Source: Algoriphagus boritolerans DSM 17298 = JCM 18970
GTDB taxonomy: Bacteria > Bacteroidota > Bacteroidia > Cytophagales > Cyclobacteriaceae
Direction of reading: 5' to 3'
NCBI RefSeq assembly: GCF_900108085.1
Contig: NZ_FNVR01000001.1
Span: 124,712-188,711 of the forward strand
Length of the DNA stretch: 64,000 nucleotides
The first letter of the stretch is position 1. Every line of letters starts with the position of its first letter. The translations under genes and the position numbers were made by a program. The notes under the pieces are model-generated. The model was given only the letters and a program-made list of their open reading frames with translations. It made no database searches and was not told the origin of the DNA. Of this stretch, positions 1 through 9,651 are shown piece by piece.

Positions 1-2
1 TC

Positions 3-884
3 AGGCCTTTCAATGGAGACTGGAGGTATGTGAATGGAATTTCAGTTGCTTACCAACCTTCATTTCTGAAAAACATAACCCTAGGGTTTAACCGCACTTT
101 TCAACAATACAATAAAGATGTAGTGAAAACCTTTCAGGGCAGAGTGCCTGTATTTGAGACATTCCAAAAGGAAAAGTTATTTACCTCAGGGAATTCCGTC
201 ATCTATGATCAGTTAGCTCAAGATCAGCAGGTATCTGTTTTTTTTAGGTTTAAAAGTGTCAAGGGCAAATTTGAAGTATACTCTGAATTTGGAAGAAGAG
301 ACCATAATTTTAACTGGCGTGAGTTTATTCTCAATCCTGAACATGCCCGAGCATATCTCATGGGATTTCAAAAATTGATGCAGCTGCCCCAATCTGGGAA
401 ATTCGTTCAGATTCGTGGGGAAATTATTCACCAGCAAGAATCAGTCAATCGGTATATCCGATACGAGCAGTTAGGTGTGATTAATACTAGTTGGAATACA
501 CACTATCAGGTAAGAGGCTTTTCCAACTTTGGGGAGTCAATGGGTGCTGGAATCGGAGTAGGAGCCAATGCCCAAATCCTGGAGGCCTCAATTGTAAAAG
601 GAATATCCAAGGTTGGACTTTTATTACAGCGAATAGAAAATCATCAGGATTTTTATTACCAAATTCAATCTGAAATTTCTAGTCAATTGCCCTGGATTGA
701 TTTTTCGGCTGGGATCCTGTGGGATTTTAAGTGGAATGGGTTGGTTGTTAGCTCCTCTAATCACTTGGTCAGCTCCTCAAATTACCAATGGAAAGGATTA
801 CCATCCTCTACTGTGGATTTCAAAGGAGGGAGTCAGAAATTCACTTTTTCCTCCTCCCTGAAATTGATTTATAATTTTCGGTAA
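3..884 (+). CDS. Capsule assembly Wzi-like outer-membrane protein (C-terminal part)
   Basis: The reading frame is open to the left edge of the window, so the N-terminus, including any signal peptide, is missing; about 293 residues are visible. The sequence has alternating aromatic/hydrophobic strands and a C-terminal strand ending in Phe-Arg, as expected of an outer-membrane beta-barrel. The segment with SEFGRRDHNFNWREF and the following helix-like stretch resemble Bacteroidota proteins annotated as capsule assembly Wzi family. Wzi is a surface lectin/barrel that anchors capsule to the cell. It lies 237 bp upstream of nucleotide-sugar and export genes, which fits that role. The family call is from recognition, not from a search. 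An in-frame GTG at 30 is internal and is not a convincing start. Confidence 0.72.
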   Translation, partial: RPFNGDWRYVNGISVAYQPSFLKNITLGFNRTFQQYNKDVVKTFQGRVPVFETFQKEKLFTSGNSVIYDQLAQDQQVSVFFRFKSVKGKFEVYSEFGRRDHNFNWREFILNPEHARAYLMGFQKLMQLPQSGKFVQIRGEIIHQQESVNRYIRYEQLGVINTSWNTHYQVRGFSNFGESMGAGIGVGANAQILEASIVKGISKVGLLLQRIENHQDFYYQIQSEISSQLPWIDFSAGILWDFKWNGLVVSSSNHLVSSSNYQWKGLPSSTVDFKGGSQKFTFSSSLKLIYNFR

Positions 885-1054
885 GAAATTTCAGATTTAA
901 GAAGAAATCAACTTCCGGGTCTATCAAAAATGAGTAATTTTGGTACTCATTATAAAGCCCAAGAACTGCCACCTCTGTCAATCTTCATCCCACAAGTTTG
1001 AAGACCTTCCTGGCAAAAAAAATCAGTTCTAAATGAGATTTTCGGCTAAGTCAT

Positions 1055-1086
1055 TTTGTGACCGAAAGGGCGAAGCTTTAATTTTA
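1055..1086 (+). promoter_or_regulatory. Putative Bacteroidota-type promoter of the polysaccharide operon
   Basis: TTTG at 1055-1058 is followed after 20 nt by TAATTTTA at 1079-1086. This matches the Bacteroidota -33 TTTG and -7 TAnnTTTG pattern except for the last base. A start of transcription near 1093 would give a leader of about 30 nt before the ATG at 1122. It lies in the only sizeable gap upstream of the export genes. It is a pattern match only, with no experimental support. Confidence 0.4.
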
Positions 1087-1121
1087 ACAGTGTTTTTAAC
1101 TATCAAACCAAATTCAAATTC

Positions 1122-2426
1122 ATGTTGACACCAATAAAGGATTGTAAAATTGCAATTATAGGTTTAGGGTATGTTGGTCTGCCATTGGCAGTAGAGTTTG
1201 CTAAGAAATTTTCCGTGGTAGGGTTTGATATTGATCAAAAGAGAATAGCAGATCTTCATTTAGGAAAGGATCTCACACTTGAAGTAGAAGAGGACTTGCT
1301 TAACTCGGTTTTGCTGAAAAGTAGGGTTAATGAAAGGCAAAATGGACTTTTTCCTACGTTTGATTCTGCGGAGCTTCAAGATTGCCAGATCTTTATAGTG
1401 ACAGTGCCCACTCCGACTGATAAGTACAACCGGCCGGTTCTCACCCCAATGCTCAAGGCGTCTGAAAACATTGGTAAATACCTCAAAAAGGGGGATGTGG
1501 TGATTTATGAATCGACGGTTTATCCGGGTGTCACCGAAGATGAGTGTGTTCCTGTATTGGAAAAAGTCTCGGGTTTAAAATTTAACGTGGATTTTTTTGC
1601 GGGATATTCCCCAGAGCGCATCAATCCCGGAGATAAAGAACACACGGTTGCAAAAATTCTAAAAGTTACTTCAGGCAGTACCCCAGAAGTCGCTGAATAT
1701 GTGGATCAGCTTTACAAAACAGTGATCACTGCAGGTACTCATAAGGCATCCTCTATCAAAGTGGCGGAAGCTGCCAAAGTCATTGAAAACTCCCAGCGCG
1801 ATATCAACATTGCTTTTGTCAATGAACTGTCAAAAATATTCAACCTCTTGGGTATCGATACTCATGAGGTATTGGAGGCAGCTGGAACCAAGTGGAACTT
1901 CCTGAAATTTAAGCCTGGGTTGGTGGGCGGACATTGTATTGGTGTCGATCCATTTTATTTGGCACAAAAAGCGCAGGAAGTTGGCTATCATCCTGAAATC
2001 ATTCTTGCTGGGCGCCGGCTCAATGACAGCATGGGAAAACATGTAGCCACTGAAGTGATCAAACTCATGATGCGAAAGGACATTAAAGTGATTGATTCGA
2101 AAGTATTGATTCTTGGATTTACATTCAAAGAGGACTGTCCTGATGTGAGAAACACCCGAGTGATAGATATTTACACTGAGCTGAGGTCTTTTGATATGGA
2201 AGTCGATGTGTATGATCCATGGGCTGATCCTTCCCAAGTCAAACATGAATATGGGATAAGCATTATTTCAGGAGAAAAAGCGCCATCTTTGCAAAATTAT
2301 TCGGCAGTGATCTTAGCTGTGGCTCATAAGGAATTTTTGACTTTAAACATTGAAAAATCCAGTTCACAAGTGGTGTTTGACGTGAAAGGTATTTTGGGAA
2401 AAAGTAAGGTAGATGCAAGATTATAA
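1122..2426 (+). CDS. UDP-N-acetylhexosamine 6-dehydrogenase (nucleotide sugar dehydrogenase, WbpO/TviB type)
   Basis: A 434-residue cytosolic NAD-dependent dehydrogenase that oxidises C6 of a UDP-HexNAc to the uronic acid, providing an acidic precursor for the polysaccharide. Visible features are the N-terminal Rossmann motif GLGYVGLP (about residues 15-22), the STVYPGVTE segment, the central helix with [20 protein letters not shown], the catalytic-cysteine motif [12 protein letters not shown] near residue 270, and a C-terminal UDP-binding domain with [15 protein letters not shown]. The GHCIGVDP form and the overall length favour the WbpO/TviB/VipA group over UDP-glucose dehydrogenase (Ugd). 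The exact epimer used (Glc or Gal) cannot be told. It is 77 bp upstream of the Wza-like gene in the same direction. Confidence 0.88.
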   Translation: MLTPIKDCKIAIIGLGYVGLPLAVEFAKKFSVVGFDIDQKRIADLHLGKDLTLEVEEDLLNSVLLKSRVNERQNGLFPTFDSAELQDCQIFIVTVPTPTDKYNRPVLTPMLKASENIGKYLKKGDVVIYESTVYPGVTEDECVPVLEKVSGLKFNVDFFAGYSPERINPGDKEHTVAKILKVTSGSTPEVAEYVDQLYKTVITAGTHKASSIKVAEAAKVIENSQRDINIAFVNELSKIFNLLGIDTHEVLEAAGTKWNFLKFKPGLVGGHCIGVDPFYLAQKAQEVGYHPEIILAGRRLNDSMGKHVATEVIKLMMRKDIKVIDSKVLILGFTFKEDCPDVRNTRVIDIYTELRSFDMEVDVYDPWADPSQVKHEYGISIISGEKAPSLQNYSAVILAVAHKEFLTLNIEKSSSQVVFDVKGILGKSKVDARL

Positions 2427-2503
2427 GGCATCCTGAAGCGGTAAACGAGTTTTTGTTTAGATAAAAAAATGATTTACTTCACGGAAAATTTGAAACTTTT
2501 AAA

Positions 2504-3313
2504 ATGAAAAAATATTCATTATTATTGATTGTAATAGCTGTTCTGGGATTTTCCTCTTGTGTATCGAATAAAAAATTGATTTATATGCAGGATTTGGGTT
2601 CCCAAAGCCCTAAAGTTTCTTCAAGTGAAAAGTTCCCCTATGCAGAGGAATTGTATCGGCTTCAAAACTATGACATCGTTGAAATAACAATTAAAACTGC
2701 CAGTGAAGAGCTAAACCAGATCTTTAGTATTGTTTCTGGGGACCAGACCAACATGGCAATGAATATGGGGCAAAATGGAGGAGATTTGTTTTATATGAAC
2801 GGATACACATTGGACGAACAGGGATATGTGGATATTCCGCTTGTAGGGGAAGTCAAACTTGTAGGATTGACAGCTGAGGAGTCCAAAAATCTTATTGAGG
2901 AGAAGGTTAGAAACTTTGTTCCGGATGATTTTTTCGTCAGAGTAAGATTAGGAGGAATCAGATTCAGTTCCCTCGGAGAATTTAATAATCCAGGAAAAGT
3001 GACCATCCTTCAAAACAGAGTGACAATTTTTGAAGCAATAGCTGCATCAGGGGATATGACAACAATTGCAAAAAGAGACGAGGTCATTATGTTACGTCAA
3101 TATCCTGATGGATCTCAGATTCACAAGGTTAATTTGAATGATAAAAGTTTGTTATCATCTGAGTTTTACTTCATTCGTTCGAATGATGTGCTCTATGCGA
3201 CTCCATTGAAGGTGAGAGAATTGGGAGCGGGTACAAATTTCATACAGACTCTTGCCTTGATTACCTCCACGGTTTCTACTTTTGCACTTATCGTTGCCCT
3301 TATAAGACAATAA
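2504..3313 (+). CDS. Polysaccharide export outer-membrane lipoprotein (Wza-like)
   Basis: A 269-residue protein with a lipoprotein signal peptide: the hydrophobic segment ends at FSSC, with the acceptor Cys at residue 19. The polysaccharide export domain follows (LQNYDIVEITI around residue 58, DEQGYVDIPLVGEVKL around 106-121). An SLBB-like segment comes next (GEFNNPGKVTI, then IFEAIAASGDM), and a hydrophobic C-terminal helix (about 247-267) may cross the outer membrane as in Wza. It forms the outer-membrane channel for Wzy-dependent polysaccharide export and works with the Wzc-type protein whose gene starts 4 bp downstream. It is shorter than E. coli Wza, as is usual in Bacteroidota. Confidence 0.88.
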   Translation: MKKYSLLLIVIAVLGFSSCVSNKKLIYMQDLGSQSPKVSSSEKFPYAEELYRLQNYDIVEITIKTASEELNQIFSIVSGDQTNMAMNMGQNGGDLFYMNGYTLDEQGYVDIPLVGEVKLVGLTAEESKNLIEEKVRNFVPDDFFVRVRLGGIRFSSLGEFNNPGKVTILQNRVTIFEAIAASGDMTTIAKRDEVIMLRQYPDGSQIHKVNLNDKSLLSSEFYFIRSNDVLYATPLKVRELGAGTNFIQTLALITSTVSTFALIVALIRQ

Positions 3314-3317
3314 TATT

Positions 3318-5678
3318 ATGAATTTTGAAAGTAATGAGAATGATTTTGCTGTTGAAGATTCATCATTTGAATTAAAAAACATCTACAGAAAAATCCTTCA
3401 AAAATGGCTCTATATAGCCATTTCAATTTTTATTTGTTTATTGTTAGGATGGTTCTATACTAAAATTTCAAGTCCATTATATAAGGTTAACAGTCTTTTT
3501 TTTATTAAAGAAAAAGAAAGTCCACTTGCCTTATTTGGACAGACCTCTTTAATTGATAATTCAGGAATGGGACTCCAAAATGAGGTGATCATTCTTAAAT
3601 CTAGGCCAATCGCAATGCGAGTTCTGGAAACATTGGACTTTCAGGTAGAATACTTCCAAGAGGGATCATTTACTAATACCGAAATCTATCTTAACAATCC
3701 TGTGGTGGTGGAAGTAGACTGGAAGTTTCCTCAGACTATCGATGGCTTGATTAAAGTGGTTTGGCTAGATGATAAGTCCTTCACTCTGGAATTTATCGAT
3801 GAGAATTACACCAAGCTCCTTCCTGATGGAAGTAAAGTTGGGTTTGGCTTTCAACCTGAGCCTATCAAGGGCGCTTTTAATGAGTGGATTGAAACCAATG
3901 AACTAAAAATCAATATTCATAAGGTCACTCCAGATCCGAAAGGTTCTATCCTTATTAAGTTGAGAGATCTCAATTCGTTGGCAAATTCCTACTCAGCATC
4001 ATTGGAAGTAGAGCCGGTCGAGCGAGGTGCTTCGATCATGCAATTGAACTTGGTTTGTTCTAATCTCAACAAAGGGCAGCTTTATCTTAATACCTTGATG
4101 AACTCAGTCCTTGAAATGGAACTTGAGCAAAAAAATATCTCTGCTAGCAAGACCGTTGATTTTATCGATTCGCAGGTAGCAGGCGTGGCAGATTCCCTTC
4201 GTTTCTTCGAAAATCAACTTCAAAACTTTAGGTCAGCTAACAAAATTTACAACCTAAGTTCAGAGAGTAGTTCTGTTTACGAGCGATTGATTGAATTTGA
4301 AAACCAATTAACCCAAGAGAAATTCAAAAGAAACTACTATCGGAATCTAAAAACCTATTTGACTAGTGAGAACTACTCTGAAGTAATTGTTCCTTCCGGA
4401 ATCGGAATCGAAGATCCATTCCTAAACGGATTGATCAAAAACCTCTTGGAACTACAGTCGGAAAAATCAAGAATGCTTGCCACGCAAACTGAAGCATCTC
4501 CTGCTGTGAAGGAAGCCAACAGAAAAATCAGTGACTTAAACAAGTCAATCATTGAAAACTTGGAGAATGTGGACGTCAATTCCCAATCATTGATGGCCGA
4601 TATTCAATCCAGAATTACTGAAATAGAAAACTCATTTAAAAGCCTACCCGAAACCGAGCAGAACTTAATTCGGATCCAGCGGGAATTTTCACTCAGCGAA
4701 AATATCTACAATTACCTGATGGAAAGACGTGCTGAAGCTGCTATTTCCAAGGCTTCAAATGAGGCCAATAATAAGATTGTTGAACTTGCAAGGGGTGGCA
4801 TACAAATCAGCCCAACTCCGATTAAAAACTACCTTTTTGCTTTATTAGCCGGATTGTTTTTCCCCATATCAATTATTGCAACTCGGGAATTATTTAGAAC
4901 AAAAATCGAAGATGCCCAGTTTTTTGAAAGCAAATTGAAGATTCCAATGTTGGGTACCATTTTGAAGAATAAGTCTGATTCAGATTTGGTGGTTTTTGAA
5001 AGTAAGAAATCCGGGATTTCCGAATCCTTCCGGTCTCTAAGAGCAAATATGAAATTCGTCCTTCCCAAGGATAAGCAATTGACTTTTTTGGTAACCTCTA
5101 CAATTTCGGGAGAGGGAAAAACCTTCTGTGCTATGAACTTGGCTGCAGCCTATAGTTTGACTGGAAAGAAAACTATCCTTGTGGGTTGTGATATGAGAAA
5201 ACCAAAAATCTTCTCCAGTTTTGGTCTTACAAACGAAATTGGACTGTCCTCTTACTTAAGTGGTCAGGTAGAGACATGGGAAGAGATTATTTCTACTACC
5301 AAATATCCAAATCTGGATATTGTAGTCTCCGGCCCAATCCCTCCAAACCCTGCCGAATTGATGTTTGCTGAGGGATTTGAAATTATGATCAAGAATCTGA
5401 AGGAACTATACGATGTGGTAATTCTCGATACACCTCCTGTTGGATTGGTCAGCGAGACATTGGATCTTATGGCTATTGTGGATTGCAGTTTGTTTATTTT
5501 TAGGCAAAATTACTCTCAAAGATCATTTGTGGATGCTGTAAATGGTCTTAAAACCAATAAAGGGCTTAAGAATATATTAGCCGTGTTTAATGGTGTAGAA
5601 TCAACTAATGTCACTTATGGCTATGGATATTCTTACGGCTATGGTTACGGCTATTATGATGATGAAAAGAAGAAATAA
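3318..5678 (+). CDS. Polysaccharide co-polymerase with BY-kinase domain (Wzc-like)
   Basis: A 786-residue inner-membrane protein combining a Wzz chain-length domain and a bacterial tyrosine autokinase. Transmembrane helices lie at about 33-53 and 505-525; between them is a periplasmic region with a long coiled-coil-forming part (about 280-480). The cytoplasmic kinase domain has Walker A SGEGKT (about 595-600), Walker A' ILVGCDMRKPK and Walker B VVILDTPP. The C-terminal tail (about 767-782) holds eight tyrosines in Gly-Tyr alternation before DDEKKK and is the expected autophosphorylation cluster. It controls chain length and gates export with the Wza-like protein. The full Wzc architecture is present with no missing motif. 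Confidence 0.93.
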   Translation: MNFESNENDFAVEDSSFELKNIYRKILQKWLYIAISIFICLLLGWFYTKISSPLYKVNSLFFIKEKESPLALFGQTSLIDNSGMGLQNEVIILKSRPIAMRVLETLDFQVEYFQEGSFTNTEIYLNNPVVVEVDWKFPQTIDGLIKVVWLDDKSFTLEFIDENYTKLLPDGSKVGFGFQPEPIKGAFNEWIETNELKINIHKVTPDPKGSILIKLRDLNSLANSYSASLEVEPVERGASIMQLNLVCSNLNKGQLYLNTLMNSVLEMELEQKNISASKTVDFIDSQVAGVADSLRFFENQLQNFRSANKIYNLSSESSSVYERLIEFENQLTQEKFKRNYYRNLKTYLTSENYSEVIVPSGIGIEDPFLNGLIKNLLELQSEKSRMLATQTEASPAVKEANRKISDLNKSIIENLENVDVNSQSLMADIQSRITEIENSFKSLPETEQNLIRIQREFSLSENIYNYLMERRAEAAISKASNEANNKIVELARGGIQISPTPIKNYLFALLAGLFFPISIIATRELFRTKIEDAQFFESKLKIPMLGTILKNKSDSDLVVFESKKSGISESFRSLRANMKFVLPKDKQLTFLVTSTISGEGKTFCAMNLAAAYSLTGKKTILVGCDMRKPKIFSSFGLTNEIGLSSYLSGQVETWEEIISTTKYPNLDIVVSGPIPPNPAELMFAEGFEIMIKNLKELYDVVILDTPPVGLVSETLDLMAIVDCSLFIFRQNYSQRSFVDAVNGLKTNKGLKNILAVFNGVESTNVTYGYGYSYGYGYGYYDDEKKK

Positions 5679-5695
5679 CAGAGAATAATCAATAG

Positions 5696-5722
5696 AAAAA
5701 GGGTATTATCAATACCCTTTTT
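5696..5722 (+). terminator. Intrinsic terminator/attenuator between wzc-like and ABC transporter genes
   Basis: AAAAAGGGTATT, loop ATC, AATACCC, then a run of six T form a stem extended by A-T pairs. It ends about 8 bp before the ATG of the next gene, so it can end export-gene transcripts or lower read-through into the glycosyltransferase genes. It also occupies the ribosome-binding region of the next gene. Confidence 0.75.
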
Positions 5723-5729
5723 TCATCTT

Positions 5730-7529
5730 ATGGGTCTAAAAAAAGTAGTAAAAAAGAACTTTAAGTACTTCGCTTATTTCTTTGGGTATCTGAGATACAA
5801 AATTTTGGTTTTGATACTCCTGAGTGTTCTAGTTGGCGTTTTAGATGGATTTGGTCTGGCATTGTTTATCCCTCTTTTTGAGGTAGCTGTTGATCCAGAA
5901 CTTAATTCCACTTCAGAATCACTTGGAGAGTTTGCATTTTTGCTTGATTTTCTGGCGAATTGGGGGATAGGAATCACTTTAGGGAATATCCTGATTTTTA
6001 TGACTTTTTTGTTCTTGGTTAAAGGGTTTTTTAAATTTCTAGACTCCTATTTCAAAGTTTCACTTCAGATCGCTTTTGTCAAGAAATTGAGATTTCAAAT
6101 GTTGGATGGTTTGGGCCAAGTAAGCTATCAACACTTTGTGGGCTTAGATGCCGGCAGAATTCAAAATACGCTTTCAGGCGAAGTCTATAAAGTGACCGGT
6201 GCGTTTATCAGTTACTTCAATACCCTTCAGCATGCTGTCCTGTTGTTTGTTTATACCGGAATGGCGTTTATCTCGGATTGGAAGTTTGCGCTTTTGGTCA
6301 GTTTTGGGGGATTTCTTTCCAACCTGGTGTTTAAAATACTCTTTAAGAAAACTGAAGTCGCTTCCATTAATATTTCAGCAAAGGGACACCTTTTTCAATC
6401 TTTTTTAATTCAGGCAGTTCAACACTTCAAATACTTAAAGGCCACTTCCTATTTTGGGAAGTACAAAAACAAGTTAGTCAACCAAATCCATGACATTGAA
6501 AATCTTCAGAAGCGGATTGGATTTTATAATTCACTATTAAATGGTCTAAGAGAACCTTTCATTTTGGTCATTGTAGTCGTTGTGATCATTATCCAAATTA
6601 ATTTTTTTGGAGGCACATTATCCAGCATTCTGCTTAGTTTGATGTTCTTTTATCGAGCACTCAATTATGTGATCAGTATTCAAAGTAGTTGGCAAATGTT
6701 CATTTCCCAATTTGGAGGTATTGTGGCTACCACCGAAATGATTTCAATGTTTGATGGTGGAAAAGAAGATGAAAAAGTTTACGATGATTTTACAGGTATC
6801 GGTGAAATCAGCCTACAGGGAGTTGGATTCAAATTCAAAGATGGTATCGAAATCCTTAAAGACATATGGGTCACCATCCAACCCAAAGAAGCCATAGCCT
6901 TCGTTGGTCCAAGCGGAAGCGGAAAAACGACTTTGGTCAATTTAATAGTCGGACTATTGGAACCTACTGCCGGAATTTTGAAAGTAAATCAAACGGATCG
7001 TTCAAAGATTAACCTAAATGACCTGAGAAAAAAAGTGGGCTATATTACCCAAGAACCGGTAATTTTTAATGATACTATCTTCAACAATGTTACTTTTTGG
7101 GCTGAAAAAAATCCTCAAAACCTTGAAAAATTCGAAATGGCCATTCGCCTGGCCAACCTAAACGAATTTATTAATAACCTGGAATTGAGGGAGGATACTC
7201 CGCTTGGTGACAATGGCGTCAGAGCCAGTGGAGGTCAAAAACAACGGATTTCAATTGCCAGAGAATTATTCAAAGAGGTCGAAATTATAGTGTTCGATGA
7301 AGCAACTTCTGCCTTGGACAGTGATTCGGAAAAGGTAATTCAGGAAAATATCAATTCACTTCAGGGAAGATATACTCTGCTCCTCATTGCTCATCGATTG
7401 AGTACCATAAAAAATGTCAATAGGATCTATCTCGTCAAGGAGGGTGAGATTAGTGCTTCCGGAGATTTTGATACCCTGGTCCGGGATGACGTTTATTTTT
7501 CCAGAATGGTGAAGCTGCAGGAATTTTGA
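5730..7529 (+). CDS. ABC transporter, fused permease and ATPase (MsbA/PglK-like half-transporter)
   Basis: A 599-residue half-transporter with an N-terminal membrane domain of about six helices (1-340) and a C-terminal ATPase. Visible motifs are Walker A GPSGSGKTT (about 393), Q-loop GYITQEPVIF, signature ASGGQKQR (about 498), Walker B IIVFDEATSALD (about 518-529) and the H-loop AHRLST. Such proteins flip lipids or lipid-linked oligosaccharides; PglK of Campylobacter is the known analogue. Its place between the export genes and the glycosyltransferases, with no Wzx-type flippase in the window, suggests it flips the undecaprenyl-linked repeat unit (inference). An intrinsic terminator lies immediately upstream, and the next gene follows within 3 bp. 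Confidence 0.85.
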   Translation: MGLKKVVKKNFKYFAYFFGYLRYKILVLILLSVLVGVLDGFGLALFIPLFEVAVDPELNSTSESLGEFAFLLDFLANWGIGITLGNILIFMTFLFLVKGFFKFLDSYFKVSLQIAFVKKLRFQMLDGLGQVSYQHFVGLDAGRIQNTLSGEVYKVTGAFISYFNTLQHAVLLFVYTGMAFISDWKFALLVSFGGFLSNLVFKILFKKTEVASINISAKGHLFQSFLIQAVQHFKYLKATSYFGKYKNKLVNQIHDIENLQKRIGFYNSLLNGLREPFILVIVVVVIIIQINFFGGTLSSILLSLMFFYRALNYVISIQSSWQMFISQFGGIVATTEMISMFDGGKEDEKVYDDFTGIGEISLQGVGFKFKDGIEILKDIWVTIQPKEAIAFVGPSGSGKTTLVNLIVGLLEPTAGILKVNQTDRSKINLNDLRKKVGYITQEPVIFNDTIFNNVTFWAEKNPQNLEKFEMAIRLANLNEFINNLELREDTPLGDNGVRASGGQKQRISIARELFKEVEIIVFDEATSALDSDSEKVIQENINSLQGRYTLLLIAHRLSTIKNVNRIYLVKEGEISASGDFDTLVRDDVYFSRMVKLQEF

Positions 7530-7531
7530 AA

Positions 7532-8641
7532 ATGAAATCCAAAATTCTGTTGGTTGGGCCGATTAATGACCAAGGTATTGGCGGAAGGTTTGAAGAAATG
7601 CGGGTTTGGGTCAGGTTTTTGGAAGAAGAACAGTTCAATGTTTCTGTCTTTTCCATGTTTAATAGCCGATTTGGGTTGGAAAATGCAAAAATGGTCGAAT
7701 CGGTTCATTTGGTTTTTCCAAATTTTTGGAGTTGGTTCCCAGGACTTAGAAATCTCATTTTGAGAGTTTGGTCTTCAAGATTTTTTCGAAACCAGCGGGA
7801 TAATTTTTATGCTTCAAAAAAATGGTTAGTTTTCGCCCGTTCATTTAATCACATCATCTTATTCATTACCCACCAATCAAGGGAGATCAAAATTTTTGAC
7901 TCATCCTTGCCTGTCGCGGTTTCAATCCGATTTACAGGAACTGTCCATGACTTTTCAATATTGAAAAATCACCACAAAAAATTAAGTAAAGCTGCAAGAA
8001 ATTATGTCATTCACGCACCTGGATTGTTTTATGGATTTGAAAATAGTATTCCAAAAGTTTACATAGATCAAACCACACTTGCTGAAAAACTTCTTCTGCA
8101 TTTGAAAATAGATGCTAATCTTAAGGTTTTTGCCATGATTGGACTCTTTATGGAAGTAAAACAGATGGAGGAAGTTATCAATGTTTTTGCCAAACTCCCC
8201 AACCTTAATTTGATCCTTTTTGGAACCGGTGAACTTCAAACTTCTTATCAGAACCAAATCGATACTTTGGGTTTATCCAACGTGAAAATCGCTGGCTTTG
8301 TAGCTCCTGATCAAATTGCATTGCTCTACGCACAAATAGATGCCCTGATAATCAACAGTTCGGAAGAAACTGGCCCTATGACCGGAATAGAAGCGATGGC
8401 CTCAGGAAAACTCATTCTCTCCAGACCCGTAGGAGCAATGCGGGAGAGGCTTAGAGACCCTGAAATGATTTTTGATAAGGCAGAAGATTTGATAGAAAAG
8501 ATTAAAAGGTATTCGTCCCTTCCGCCTGAAAAAATTATTGAATATAAAACTACACTTCGTACCCGGTACTTGGAGAATTATTCCAACCTTCAGGTTAAAA
8601 AACAAATAAAAAATATGTTGGAAGGAGTGTCTGATACGTGA
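7532..8641 (+). CDS. Glycosyltransferase, family 4-like (GT-B)
   Basis: A 369-residue cytosolic enzyme of GT-B shape. The C-terminal half carries the GT4 donor-site pattern: VFAMIGLFMEVKQ, then IAGFVAPDQIALLYAQIDAL, then SSEETGPMTGIEAMASGK with the spaced glutamates that contact the nucleotide sugar. It should add one sugar to the lipid-linked repeat; donor and linkage cannot be read. I chose the ATG at 7532; a TTG two codons upstream would overlap the transporter stop by 4 bp. It is translationally coupled to both neighbours, and its stop overlaps the next GTG start. Confidence 0.8.
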   Translation: MKSKILLVGPINDQGIGGRFEEMRVWVRFLEEEQFNVSVFSMFNSRFGLENAKMVESVHLVFPNFWSWFPGLRNLILRVWSSRFFRNQRDNFYASKKWLVFARSFNHIILFITHQSREIKIFDSSLPVAVSIRFTGTVHDFSILKNHHKKLSKAARNYVIHAPGLFYGFENSIPKVYIDQTTLAEKLLLHLKIDANLKVFAMIGLFMEVKQMEEVINVFAKLPNLNLILFGTGELQTSYQNQIDTLGLSNVKIAGFVAPDQIALLYAQIDALIINSSEETGPMTGIEAMASGKLILSRPVGAMRERLRDPEMIFDKAEDLIEKIKRYSSLPPEKIIEYKTTLRTRYLENYSNLQVKKQIKNMLEGVSDT

Positions 8642-9651
8642 GACAAGGTATAAACCCCTCAAAAACCGATAACAGAATTCAACTTGAGTCCACACATCGG
8701 GTAATACTTTCTGTTTACATTCCTAATCTGGAAGAGGAATATTTTAAGCATGCCGAAAAAGTATTTAAGCTTTGTCTTGAATCCGTATTGTATACAAGTC
8801 ACGACAAAACAAGAATTTCTATCATTATCAACGGTTGCTGTAAAGAGGTAGAGCAATTGATTTATTCCTATAAAGAAGACTACCCTCTGATAGATCAGGT
8901 TTTTTATACCAAAGAAAATCTTGGGAAAATAAATGCCATTTATTCGATAGTCAAAAGCAACTTGGAGCCTCTTGTAACCATATCGGACTCTGATGTTTTA
9001 TTTCTGAAGGACTGGCAAGATGAAACTTATGCCGTTTTCGAGAATTTTCCTGAGGCAGGAATGGTCTCCCCAGTTCCCAGTAGCAAAGGGTATTTATACA
9101 GTACCGGGAGCACTTTGTACTATGGGCTGTTCAAGGGTAAAATCCGATTTAGGGATGTGCAGGATCCTGAAGGAATGGATAATTTTCAAAAAAGTGTCGG
9201 CTCAAAACTTTACGATCCCATTCACCTTCAAAAGTATTTGGTCATTTCCAATCCTAAAAATAGAGAAGCCGTAATCGGCTGTGGACACTTTGTGGGCACT
9301 TTTAGAAAGGAAGTATTCGAAAAAAGTCCTACCAAAGTATGTGAATTTAGAGTACAAGGTGGCAGTGAAGAAGCATATTTGGATGATCCAAATGACCGTT
9401 CAGGGTTTCTTAGATTAGCGACCCTAGGTAATTTTGCCTACCATATGGGCAATACTCCCGCTCCTTGGATGTGGGACAAACTTGCCGATTTAAAGTCATT
9501 TGAAAAATCAAACCTACAAACGTATTCCATCCCCTCAGCTAAACCCCTCTCAAAGCTGGCTGTCCTTGTAGGAAAATTTCTGTGGGTCAATCTTTTTTAT
9601 AGATTCAGAAGGCAGTTCTTTGGATTTTTAGGGATGAAGGAGAAATACTAA
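8638..9651 (+). CDS. Glycosyltransferase, family 2-like (GT-A)
   Basis: A 337-residue protein starting with GTG in a GTGA overlap with the previous stop. It has the GT-A pattern: an N-terminal strand RVILSVYIPN, the conserved ENLGKINAIYSIV helix, the metal-binding ISDSDVLF motif (about 118) and a later acceptor-side segment with GCGHFVGTFRKEVFEK. The spacing fits a divergent GT2 enzyme. No membrane helix is evident. The sugar transferred is unknown. The acetyltransferase gene starts on the base after its stop codon. Confidence 0.72.
   Translation: MRQGINPSKTDNRIQLESTHRVILSVYIPNLEEEYFKHAEKVFKLCLESVLYTSHDKTRISIIINGCCKEVEQLIYSYKEDYPLIDQVFYTKENLGKINAIYSIVKSNLEPLVTISDSDVLFLKDWQDETYAVFENFPEAGMVSPVPSSKGYLYSTGSTLYYGLFKGKIRFRDVQDPEGMDNFQKSVGSKLYDPIHLQKYLVISNPKNREAVIGCGHFVGTFRKEVFEKSPTKVCEFRVQGGSEEAYLDDPNDRSGFLRLATLGNFAYHMGNTPAPWMWDKLADLKSFEKSNLQTYSIPSAKPLSKLAVLVGKFLWVNLFYRFRRQFFGFLGMKEKY

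Noticed and set aside
930..950. Hairpin ATGAGTA...TACTCAT after the Wzi-like gene
   Set aside because: A 7-bp AT-rich stem without a T-run on the + strand; too weak to call a terminator for the upstream gene.
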